A stretch of DNA of 64,000 bases, from contig NZ_JAIQXV010000017.1 in NCBI RefSeq assembly GCF_020166415.1, positions 42,783 through 106,782 of the forward strand, given 5' to 3'. Shown one piece after another: positions 56,394 through 64,000 of the stretch (positions are counted from its first letter, which is position 1; every line of letters starts with the position of its first letter). The notes beneath the pieces are model-generated. The model did no database searches. It saw nothing but the letters and a program-made list of their open reading frames with translations, and was not told the DNA's origin. Source of the DNA: Deinococcus multiflagellatus. Lineage in GTDB: Bacteria > Deinococcota > Deinococci > Deinococcales > Deinococcaceae. A program made the position numbers and the translations under genes.

Positions 56394-57558
56394 ATGTCCC
56401 TTATTCAGTCATCCTGCCCGGCCCTGGTTGTGCTGGCCCACCTGCGCTGGGATTTTGTCTTTCAGCGCCCCCAGCACCTCATGACCCGTGCGGCGCGCAC
56501 CCGCACGGTGTATTACGTCGAAGAGCCCCATTTTGGCGAGTGGCGTGACCGCCTGGAGGTGCGCCGCGAGCCCTCGGGCGTGGTGGTCTGTACCCCCTAC
56601 ATTGAAGTGGGCCACAGCCCGGCCGAGTCGCAGGCGCGCACGGCGGCTGTGCTGGCCGAGTTCCTGGACGCCGAGGACGTGCCGGAATACGACCTGTGGG
56701 TCTACACCCCCATGGAACTGCCGGTGGCCGACCTGTTGACGCCGCGCACCGTGATTTACGACTGCATGGACGAACTGGCCAACTTCCACGGCGCCCCGCC
56801 CGAGCTGCGCGCCCGCGAGGACGAGCTGTTCCGCCGCGCCGACGTGGTATTCACCGGCGGGCACCGGCTGTACGAGGCCAAGACGGCCCGGCACCCCAAC
56901 GTGCACCCCTTTCCGTCCAGCGTGGACACCGCCCACTTCCGGCAGGCGCGCGCCCTGCCGCCGCAACCCGAGGATCAGGCGGGCATTCCAGGGCCCCGGC
57001 TGGGTTTTGCCGGCGTCATTGATGAGCGCCTGGACGTGGCCCTGCTGGGTGAGGTGGCCCGGCGCCGCCCGGAGTGGCAGTTTGTGCTGATTGGCCCGGT
57101 GGTCAAGATTGACCCGGCCACGCTGCCCCAGGGGCCCAACCTGCACTACCTGGGCATGAAACTCTACGCCGAACTGCCGAACTACTTTGCGCACTGGGAC
57201 GTGGGCCTGCTGCCCTTTGCCCACAACCCGGCCACCGAGTTCATCAGCCCCACCAAGACCCCCGAGTACCTTGCGGCGGGCCTGAGCGTGGTCTCCACCG
57301 GCATCCGCGACGTGGTGCGCCCCTACGGCGAGCGCGAGCTGGTGCGCATTGCCGACGGCGCCGACGCCTTTGAAGCCGCCTGCGCCGCCGCCCTGGCCGA
57401 ACGCGGCACCCCCGCCGCCGCCCACCGCCTGGAGCGCGCCGACGCCCTGCTGGCGCAGCAGTCCTGGGACGCCACATGGCAGGCGATGGACCGCCACATT
57501 GAGCCGTTGGCCGCCCAGCCAGCCGCCCGCGTGGCCAGCGCCCAGATGGCAGGCGCCA

Positions 57559-57566
<8 letters not shown>
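56394..57566 (+). CDS. Glycosyltransferase (GT4, TuaH-like)
   Basis: A 390-residue GT-B glycosyltransferase. N-terminal domain: LAHLRWDFVFQRPQHLMTRA, YVEEPHFGEWRD, VIYDCMDELANFHGAP and ELFRRADVVFTGGHRLYEAK. C-terminal nucleotide-sugar domain: RLGFAGVIDERLDVALLGEV, FVLIGPVVKIDPATLPQGPN, FAHWDVGLLPFAHNPATEFI and SPTKTPEYLAAGLSVVSTG, with the E-x7-E type site in the last block. The opening FQRPQH is typical of TuaH-like enzymes. With glf directly downstream, it may add galactofuranose or another sugar to a surface glycan. AGGAGG precedes ATG 56394. Its end overlaps glf (ATGACTGA). Confidence 0.88.
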
Positions 57567-58734
<1,168 letters not shown>

Positions 58735-58760
58735 GGCCGTGCCTCTTTTCTAACACCGCT

Positions 58761-58805
58761 TGAACGGCCCGCATGTCCCTCAATTGGGGAGATGCGGGCC
58801 GTTCA
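58761..58805 (+). terminator. Hairpin ending the glycan cluster
   Basis: TGAACGGCCCGCAT (58761-58774) pairs perfectly with ATGCGGGCCGTTCA (58792-58805). It lies 26 bp after the glf stop. The following bases are only moderately T-rich. Confidence 0.65.
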
Positions 58806-58861
58806 GCGCCGTCTTCTCTCCGACTCATGGCTCGGACAGGCTGAGCGTCCACGGCAACGAG

Positions 58862-58990
58862 CCGCGAACAGTACAGCAGCTTTCTCCTCCCCCCTTGTGG
58901 GGGAGGCGGGGAGGGGGGTAAGCGGGGTCAGCAGCCCAAACGACGTTTTCGGAACGGCCCCCTCCATAGACTTAAACGTGTTCGAACCAG
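58862..58990 (-). repeat. Dispersed repeat family C, copy C5, followed by B-like sequence
   Basis: Reverse orientation of TGGTTCGAACACGTTTAAG, AAACGTCGTTTGGG, CTGACCCCGCTTA and CCCCCACAAGGGGGGAGGAG. Bases 58995-59060 (TTCATCCAAGCGGG, AACCCGACCGGAGGGG) resemble the stretch after copy B1. The gap holds no gene. Confidence 0.55.
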
Positions 58991-59156
58991 TGCTGAGAAT
59001 TCCGGTTCATCCAAGCGGGTAAACCCGACCGGAGGGGCTGGCAGCGCAGCGCAGCAGAGCAGGAGCACCGGGAACGGAGAAGCGTGCAAGCACCGAAGCG
59101 CAGGGGCGGTCACGGATGATTTGGAAGCCGTCTGCCGCCCACTGGTACGGCTGCCC

Positions 59157-60329
59157 TCAGAGCGTCTTCCTGAAGCGGAAGTTGGCGATCAGCAGCGTGG
59201 CGGCGCTGAATAGCGCCAGGGCCAGCATGGGCGTGGCAAGGTGCGAGAGGTCGGCGCCGCGAATCATCACGCCGCGCGCCAGCTCTAGAAAGTGGCGCAG
59301 GGGCACGAACTGCGAAATAAAGCCAAAGGGCTGCACCATGCCTTCCAGCGGAAAGAACAGCCCCGACAGAAAGATGCTGGGAAAGAAATAGGCGATGATC
59401 CAGAACACGCTCTGAATCTGGGTGCGCACGAAGGTGGAAATTACGATGCCCACCCCCAGCGAGCCCAGGATAAACAGCAGCATGGCGCCGGCCAGCAGCA
59501 GCGGCGAGCCCTGAAACGGCACCCGGAACACCAGCACGCCGGCCAGCACCACCAGCACCGCGTCAATCAGCCCAAAGACGAAGTACGGCGTGATCTTGCC
59601 CAGCACCACTTCCAGCGGGCGCACGGGCGTGGCAATCAGGCCCTCCATGGTGCCCATCTCCCGCTCACGCACGATCACGATGGCCGTCAGCAGGCAGCCC
59701 ACCAGGGTCAGAATCAGGCCGATCATGCCGGGCACGATGTACACGGCGGTGCGGTCATCGGGGTTAAACAGCACCTTCACTTCAGGGGAGACGGGCGGGG
59801 TGCTGACCGTCCCGGTGCGCAGGGCGCGCGCCGCCGCAATGGTGGCGGCCGTCTCCTGCGCGGCGGCCGAGGCACCCGCGCGAATCTGCGAACTGACGGT
59901 GGGGTCCGAGCCGTCCACGTACAGGGTGAAGTGCAGCGACCTGTCGCCGCGCACCGCCTCAATAGCGCCCCCCGGAATGTGCAGGGCCGCTCTGGCCTCG
60001 CCCTGGCGCACCTGTTCCAGGGCCGTGGTCAGCGACGGCGCGGTGGTCAGGGCGAAGCGCTGCTCCGCGCCCAGGGTCTGGCGCAGCTTCTGACTGACCC
60101 GGTCGGCCGATTCGTCCACCACCACCAGCGGAATATGGGTCACCTTGGTGTTCAGCGCAAAGCCGAAAATCACCAGCAGCGCCACCGGAAAAATCAGGAT
60201 AAAGCGCAGCAGCACGGGGTCGCGGCGCAGCTGCATGAATTCCTTGCGGGCAATGGCGAGGGTGCGCTGGGCGGCCATGCCGGGCGCGGAACGGTGGCCA
60301 GCGCGCAGGGAGGGACGGGGCTGGGCCAT
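59157..60329 (-). CDS. ABC-2 type permease
   Basis: A 390-residue membrane protein. One N-terminal helix (LLRFILIFPVALLVIFGFAL), a large extracytoplasmic domain (residues 55-205, PLVVVDESADRVSQKLRQTL) and five C-terminal helices, with VREREMGTMEGLIATPVRPL and SIFLSGLFFPLEGMVQPFGF as hallmarks of the YhhJ/YbhR group. It forms the channel of a drug or polymer exporter with the ATPase encoded just upstream; ATG 60329 lies one base after the ATPase stop. The ABC-2 pair is divergent from a TetR regulator, the usual arrangement for a drug-inducible exporter. Confidence 0.92.
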   Translation of the reverse strand: MAQPRPSLRAGHRSAPGMAAQRTLAIARKEFMQLRRDPVLLRFILIFPVALLVIFGFALNTKVTHIPLVVVDESADRVSQKLRQTLGAEQRFALTTAPSLTTALEQVRQGEARAALHIPGGAIEAVRGDRSLHFTLYVDGSDPTVSSQIRAGASAAAQETAATIAAARALRTGTVSTPPVSPEVKVLFNPDDRTAVYIVPGMIGLILTLVGCLLTAIVIVREREMGTMEGLIATPVRPLEVVLGKITPYFVFGLIDAVLVVLAGVLVFRVPFQGSPLLLAGAMLLFILGSLGVGIVISTFVRTQIQSVFWIIAYFFPSIFLSGLFFPLEGMVQPFGFISQFVPLRHFLELARGVMIRGADLSHLATPMLALALFSAATLLIANFRFRKTL

Positions 60330-60330
60330 G

Positions 60331-61266
60331 TCAGGCCACCCCTTGGGCGGGGAGCGGTTGGTCTGGGAACTGGGCCCGCTGGGCCAGCGCCACGAAGGCG
60401 TCTTCCAGGGTAGGCAGGGCGGGAGCGGGGGGAGGCCCCGCCGGCCACGCCCCCGCGCGCAGCTCCCCGTCGGCCAGCAGCCGGATGGCATTGCCGCTGA
60501 TCCAGGCGCCGCGTACCCCGGGCGCCGTGCGCGCGCGGTGCAGGCCCTCCACCAGATTGGCGGGCTCAAACTGATAGAAGTGCCCTGGCGTGGCGGCGCG
60601 GATGTCCTCGGGGCGGCCCTCGGCCAGCAGGCGCCCGCCAGCGATCATGGCAATGCGGTGGCAGCGCTCGGCTTCTTCCATGTAGTGGGTGCTCACGAAC
60701 ACGGTCACGCCGTCGGCCGTCAGGTTGTAGATGGTGTCCCACAGCTCGCGCCGCCCCACCGGGTCCACGGCGGCGGTGGGTTCATCCAGAAAGATCACGC
60801 GCGGGCTGTGGATGATGGCTGTGCCGATCAGCAGGCGCTGGCGCCAGCCGCCAGACAGCTGCGCGGCGGCGGTGTGCCGAAAAGGTTCCAGCGCCAGCCG
60901 GGCCATCACCCGCTCTGCGGCCGGGCCCACCTCGGCGCTGGGCAGGTACAGCGCCGCTTTGAACTGCAGGTTTTCCTGCACGCTCAGGTCGCCGTAGACG
61001 CTGGCGGCCTGGTTGGCGTACCCAATGCGCGCCTTGATCTGGTCCGGGTGCCGGAGGCTGGCGCCCGCCACCTGCGCCTCGCCGCTGGTGGGGGCCAGCA
61101 CGCCGCAGAGCATGCGTATGGTGGTGGTTTTGCCCGCACCGTTGGGCCCCAGGAACCCGAACACGATGCCCGCCGGCACCTTCAGGGTCAGGTGATCCAC
61201 CACCGTAACGCTGCGCCGCCCGCGCCGGTACACCTTCGTGAGCCCGCGAAGTTCCACCGCGTCCAT
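60331..61266 (-). CDS. ABC transporter ATP-binding protein (YbhF-like)
   Basis: A 311-residue ATPase. Walker A in FLGPNGAGKTTTIRMLCGVL, Q-loop GYANQAASVYGDLSVQENLQ, signature LSGGWRQRLLIGTAI, Walker B VIFLDEPTAAVDPVGR and H-loop VFVSTHYMEEAERC. The C-terminal 80 residues are an extra domain typical of ABC-2 exporters (ATPGHFYQFEPANLVEGLHR). It energises the permease encoded directly downstream. ATG 61266 has GGGAGG. The promoter region contains a palindromic site that probably binds the divergent TetR protein. Confidence 0.93.
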   Translation of the reverse strand: MDAVELRGLTKVYRRGRRSVTVVDHLTLKVPAGIVFGFLGPNGAGKTTTIRMLCGVLAPTSGEAQVAGASLRHPDQIKARIGYANQAASVYGDLSVQENLQFKAALYLPSAEVGPAAERVMARLALEPFRHTAAAQLSGGWRQRLLIGTAIIHSPRVIFLDEPTAAVDPVGRRELWDTIYNLTADGVTVFVSTHYMEEAERCHRIAMIAGGRLLAEGRPEDIRAATPGHFYQFEPANLVEGLHRARTAPGVRGAWISGNAIRLLADGELRAGAWPAGPPPAPALPTLEDAFVALAQRAQFPDQPLPAQGVA

Positions 61267-61318
61267 ACCCGCCTCCCTGCAGTGCGCCGCAAAGCGGGGA
61301 CCACACTGCCTTGTGTGT

Positions 61319-61336
61319 TAGTGCTTGCTTACACTA
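61319..61336. promoter_or_regulatory. Probable TetR operator in divergent promoter region
   Basis: TAGTGCTTGCTTACACTA has inverted TAGTG / CACTA ends eight bases apart and lies about 50 bp before the ABC operon start, between it and the divergent regulator. Confidence 0.5.
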
Positions 61337-61539
61337 CAGTAGGCGGCTTCAGGGCGGCTGTCAATGCGAAGGGACCAGGCGGCAGGGCCATGCCCAGCAC
61401 TGGCGCTGGGCGGTGCACCTTTTCTGGTCGGGGCACGCTGGCCCAGGGCACCGGGCACCCCGGGCGGTCCAGTGCTCTGGCCCAGGGTGCCCCGCTCCGC
61501 CCCTGCCGGGCGTGCGGACCCATGCCCGGCGTCATGGTC

Positions 61540-61554
61540 TACCTTGGCACCATG
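61540..61554 (+). promoter_or_regulatory. Leaderless -10 element (TACCTT) with start codon
   Basis: TACCTT is followed by six bases and ATG 61552, with no Shine-Dalgarno sequence. Confidence 0.6.
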
Positions 61555-62139
61555 TCAGATCAGGACTTACCAGCGCCCGGCGCCCGGGAACGGCTGCTGG
61601 ACGCCACCATTGAGGTCATGGCGCAAGAAGGGTTTGGGCGGGCCACCACCCGGTCCATTTCCACCCAGGCGGGCGTGGCCGAAGTCACGCTGTTCCGGCT
61701 GTTCAAGACCAAGGCGAACCTGCTGGTCGAGGTGTTCCTGAATCTGACCAATAGGTACCAGGAAGCGGCTCTCTCCCCCACGGGCCACCTGGAGGCCGAT
61801 CTGCAACGGGTGGCCGAACAGTACGACCGTCTGGCCCGGCGCCACCGCAAGCTCATGCTGCGTCTGCTGCCCGAAATTGCTTACACCCCGGCGCTGCGCA
61901 AAGCCTCGGCGCCGCTGCGCCAGACCCTGCTGCGCAGCCTGCGCGGCCTCTTCGTGCATTACCAGGAAGCGGGGCACTTTCCAGGCCGCACCCCCGAGGA
62001 CCTGATGGCCACTTTCATGGGCCCTATGGCCGGCAAAATCTTCCTGCTGGGCGAAGTGTTTGAGGTAGAGACCCATTTTGACCCCGCGCAGCATGTCGCC
62101 GACTTTCTGCATGGGGTGGCCCGCCACGACAACAGCTGA
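61552..62139 (+). CDS. TetR-family transcriptional repressor
   Basis: A 195-residue regulator. The N-terminal helix-turn-helix: RERLLDATIEVMAQEGFGRA, TTRSISTQAGVAEVTLFRLF, KTKANLLVEVF, the canonical TetR layout (residues 10-60). The C-terminal ligand and dimer domain is helical and has LRQTLLRSLRGLFVHYQEAG. Divergent orientation to the ABC-2 exporter suggests that it represses that operon and is released by the exported compound. The leaderless hexamer fixes ATG 61552. The much longer upstream frame is a shadow of the ABC genes. Confidence 0.92.
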   Translation: MSDQDLPAPGARERLLDATIEVMAQEGFGRATTRSISTQAGVAEVTLFRLFKTKANLLVEVFLNLTNRYQEAALSPTGHLEADLQRVAEQYDRLARRHRKLMLRLLPEIAYTPALRKASAPLRQTLLRSLRGLFVHYQEAGHFPGRTPEDLMATFMGPMAGKIFLLGEVFEVETHFDPAQHVADFLHGVARHDNS

Positions 62140-62172
62140 CCCGGCCCTTCAGACGACTTGCCAGAAACGCCG

Positions 62173-62320
62173 TACCGTATCCCGGTGTTTTTCCGACCGG
62201 AGGGACGCGCAGAGCGGCGCCGCAGAGAGGGAAAAGGGACGGATGCCCGGGCCTTGGGCTGGCACAGCGCCGAAGACGGGGAACAGCCAGGAAGGAATTG
62301 GATGTTCCAGAAATGGGCGG
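62173..62320 (-). repeat. Dispersed repeat family B, copy B3
   Basis: Reverse orientation of TCTGGAACATCCAATTCC, GCTGTGCCAGCCCAAGGCCC, TCCCTCTCTGCGGCGCCGCT and GTCCCTCCGGTCGGAAAAAC, collinear with copy B2. The remaining gap to 62554 holds no supported gene. Confidence 0.6.
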
Positions 62321-62554
62321 CAGTTCGCAGTACTCCTCTGCATCTTCCTGCCCAGCCGCTGTGGGCGAGCTGAGGACGGCTGTGACGAATGCCGCCGTGC
62401 AGCAGTTCCGGGAACTGGCTGGCCAGAGGCGCTCCTGAAGCCCGGGCTCTGCCTAAAGGCACCGCTAGGGCAAACGCCCTCCCTGGCGCCGTTGCCAGGC
62501 AGCCCCTGCTCCTGAGACCAGTGGGTGATCGGCCTCCCCGGACACCCCACAGAA

Positions 62555-62568
62555 AACAAACGTTTGTT
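62555..62568. promoter_or_regulatory. Perfect 14-bp palindrome, candidate operator
   Basis: AACAAACGTTTGTT is its own reverse complement. It ends 13 bases before the -10 hexamer of the PLP enzyme gene, i.e. over the -35 region. The base composition is unlike the GC-rich surroundings. Confidence 0.5.
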
Positions 62569-62581
62569 CACGACTCTGCCG

Positions 62582-62596
62582 TACAGTGTGGGTATG
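62582..62596 (+). promoter_or_regulatory. Leaderless -10 element (TACAGT) with start codon
   Basis: TACAGT is followed by six bases and ATG 62594, with no Shine-Dalgarno sequence. Confidence 0.6.
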
Positions 62597-63787
62597 GCAC
62601 ACAACCCTAGACAGGCGTTTCGGACGCGTGCTGTCCACGCCGGACACGGCCTGGACCCAGCCACAGGCGCCCACGCCACCCCCATCTACGCCACCAGCAC
62701 GTTCGGCTACGGCAACGCGGCCCGCGGTGAGCGGCTGTTCGCTGGGCAGGAAGAGGGCTATTTCTACTCACGCCTGACCAACCCCACCGTGCGCGCCTTC
62801 GAGCGCAAGCTGGCCGACCTGGAAGGGCTGGACGACGCGGTGGCCTTTGCCAGCGGCATGGGCGCGGTCTCGGCTGTGTGCCTGACCCTGCTGCAGCCCG
62901 GCGACGAGGTGATTTTCGTGGCGCCGCTGTACGGGGGCACCACCGGCTTCCTGCACGAGGTGGCCACGAAGTTCGGCGTGGTGGTCCACGAGGCCGCCGA
63001 CGAAACGGCGATGGACGCCCTGATAGGGCCCAAGACCCGCCTGATCTGGGTGGAAACGCCCACCAACCCCCGCCTGAACATCGTGGACCTGGGCTGGGTG
63101 GCGCGCTCGGCGCAGGCGGCGGGGGCCCTGACGGTGGTGGACAACACCTTCAGCACCCCGGCCCTGACGCGGCCCGCCGAGCACGGCATTGATCTGGTGA
63201 TGCACAGCGCCACCAAGTACCTGGGTGGTCACGGCGACGCCATTGGCGGCGTGGTGGCGGCCCGCGCGGACCTGCTGGCCGAACTGCGAGGCGTGGGGCT
63301 GCGGCATGTGGGCGCCTCGCTGGGGCCGTTCGAGGCGTACCTGTTCCTGCGCGGCATGAAGACCCTGCCCCTGCGCATGGCCGCCCATTGCGAGGGCGCG
63401 CAGGCCCTGGCCCGGGCCCTGCAGGGTCACCCCGGCCTGAAGACCGTGCTCTACCCCGGCCTGCCGGACCACCCCGGGCACGAGGTCGCCACCCGCCAGA
63501 TGAGCAGCTACGGCGGCTTGGTGAGCGTGGAACTGGCATCCCGCGCCGCCGCGATGGCCTTTGCCGATGAACTGCGGCTGTTCACGCAGGCCGTGAGCCT
63601 GGGCGACGTGGAAAGCCTGATCTGCCACCCGGCCAGCACCACCCACGCCCTGCTGGGCGACGAGGCCCTGCTGCGCCAGGGCGTGACCCCGGGCCTCGTG
63701 CGTCTGAGTGTGGGCATCGAAGACCCGGCCGATCTGATTGACGACGTGCTGCGCGCGCTGGACCGGGTGCCGGTGGCGCAACACTGA
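62594..63787 (+). CDS. PLP-dependent trans-sulfuration enzyme (methionine gamma-lyase/cystathionine gamma-synthase family)
   Basis: A 397-residue Cys/Met-metabolism PLP enzyme. Blocks: RAVHAGHGLDPATGAHATPI, FYSRLTNPTVRAFERKLADL, AFASGMGAVSAVCLTLLQPG, WVETPTNPRLNIVDL, VVDNTFSTPAL, the PLP-lysine in MHSATKYLGGHGDAIGG and SLGDVESLICHPASTTH near the end. The closest group by motif is methionine gamma-lyase or O-acetylhomoserine sulfhydrylase, but sequence alone cannot separate them. It acts in the cytoplasm on sulfur amino acids. The start is fixed by a leaderless promoter with a palindromic operator upstream. It is followed by repeat A4 and a strong terminator. Confidence 0.9.
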   Translation: MAHNPRQAFRTRAVHAGHGLDPATGAHATPIYATSTFGYGNAARGERLFAGQEEGYFYSRLTNPTVRAFERKLADLEGLDDAVAFASGMGAVSAVCLTLLQPGDEVIFVAPLYGGTTGFLHEVATKFGVVVHEAADETAMDALIGPKTRLIWVETPTNPRLNIVDLGWVARSAQAAGALTVVDNTFSTPALTRPAEHGIDLVMHSATKYLGGHGDAIGGVVAARADLLAELRGVGLRHVGASLGPFEAYLFLRGMKTLPLRMAAHCEGAQALARALQGHPGLKTVLYPGLPDHPGHEVATRQMSSYGGLVSVELASRAAAMAFADELRLFTQAVSLGDVESLICHPASTTHALLGDEALLRQGVTPGLVRLSVGIEDPADLIDDVLRALDRVPVAQH

Positions 63788-63788
63788 C

Positions 63789-63912
63789 AGCGGTCACCCC
63801 ATGACCTGAAGGTGAACCCCGCAGGTCATGTGGGGCGAAGGAAGCGAGTGACCGCGGCAGAGGGCGGTTGGCGTGAAGCTGAGGAGGGTGTTTTCTTCCC
63901 CTGGGCAGAACG
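63789..63912 (+). repeat. Dispersed repeat family A, copy A4
   Basis: AGCGGTCACCCC, hairpin ATGACCTG / CAGGTCAT, TGGGGCGAAGGAAGCGAG, TGACCGCGGCAGAGGGCGG and GGTGTTTTCTTCCCC. It begins 2 bp after the stop of the PLP enzyme gene. Confidence 0.7.
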
Positions 63913-63945
63913 GAGGACCGCTCTTTGTCGCCCCAGGCATAGACC

Positions 63946-63987
63946 CCTCGGGCCCCTGCGCAGCGTTGCAGGGGCCCGAGGCTTTTC
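63946..63987 (+). terminator. Rho-independent terminator
   Basis: CCTCGGGCCCCTGC (63946-63959) pairs perfectly with GCAGGGGCCCGAGG (63968-63981), followed by CTTTTC. It may also serve a minus-strand gene lying beyond the window. Confidence 0.8.
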
Positions 63988-64000
63988 AGGTCCGGGTCAT

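Noticed and set aside
62140..62593. SAM riboswitch upstream of the sulfur-amino-acid enzyme
   Set aside because: The promoter is leaderless, leaving no 5' untranslated RNA; the space is filled by repeat B3.

Overview
The window is very GC-rich and nearly every gene casts long antisense shadow frames. Several traits point to a Deinococcus-type bacterium: many leaderless promoters (TAnnnT placed 6-7 bases before a start codon), stand-alone diguanylate cyclases with TPR or GAF modules, very large multi-PAS histidine kinases, and several families of small dispersed hairpin repeats. The genus is an inference from gene content and signals; no rRNA marker is present. No tRNA, rRNA or CRISPR array was recognised.

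Layout. 1-10 kb: a TPR regulator running off the left edge, a decayed BTAD regulator, a winged-helix regulator, a dipeptide-type binding protein, an ABC exporter, an MBL-fold hydrolase and a degenerate tyrosine recombinase. 10-21 kb: repeat-rich DNA with decayed membrane-protein pieces, a DMT transporter frameshifted by a 28-bp tandem duplication, an MtfA-type peptidase, a diguanylate cyclase with an ethylene-receptor-like sensor, a giant LuxR ATPase, a lipase-like lipoprotein and a ZIP transporter. 21-32 kb: a lipoprotein, a multi-PAS kinase, a PAP2 phosphatase, an MFS exporter behind a TetR-type operator, an intact tyrosine recombinase and a TPR-diguanylate cyclase. 31.8-45 kb: glutaryl-CoA dehydrogenase, a second TPR-diguanylate cyclase, a purine catabolism operon (xdhA-xdhB-small ORF-xdhC-guaD), a DEAD-box helicase and glgC. 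45-47 kb: an AT-rich island with a truncated HINT-type polymorphic toxin and its probable immunity gene. 47-52.5 kb: a GAF-diguanylate cyclase, a second multi-PAS kinase and an FmdE-like protein. 52.9-58.7 kb: a glycan cluster (GH1-reductase fusion, SDR, glycosyltransferase, UDP-galactopyranose mutase). 59-64 kb: an ABC-2 exporter divergent from a TetR regulator, then a PLP sulfur-amino-acid enzyme.

Functionally the window is dominated by signalling (four diguanylate cyclases, two sensor kinases, several regulators), with one complete catabolic operon (hypoxanthine/xanthine to urate plus guanine deamination) and one cell-surface sugar module. The most unusual items are the ethylene-receptor-like cyclase, the truncated toxin-immunity island, short upstream ORFs that overlap the starts of regulatory genes, and the hairpin repeats with compensatory changes.
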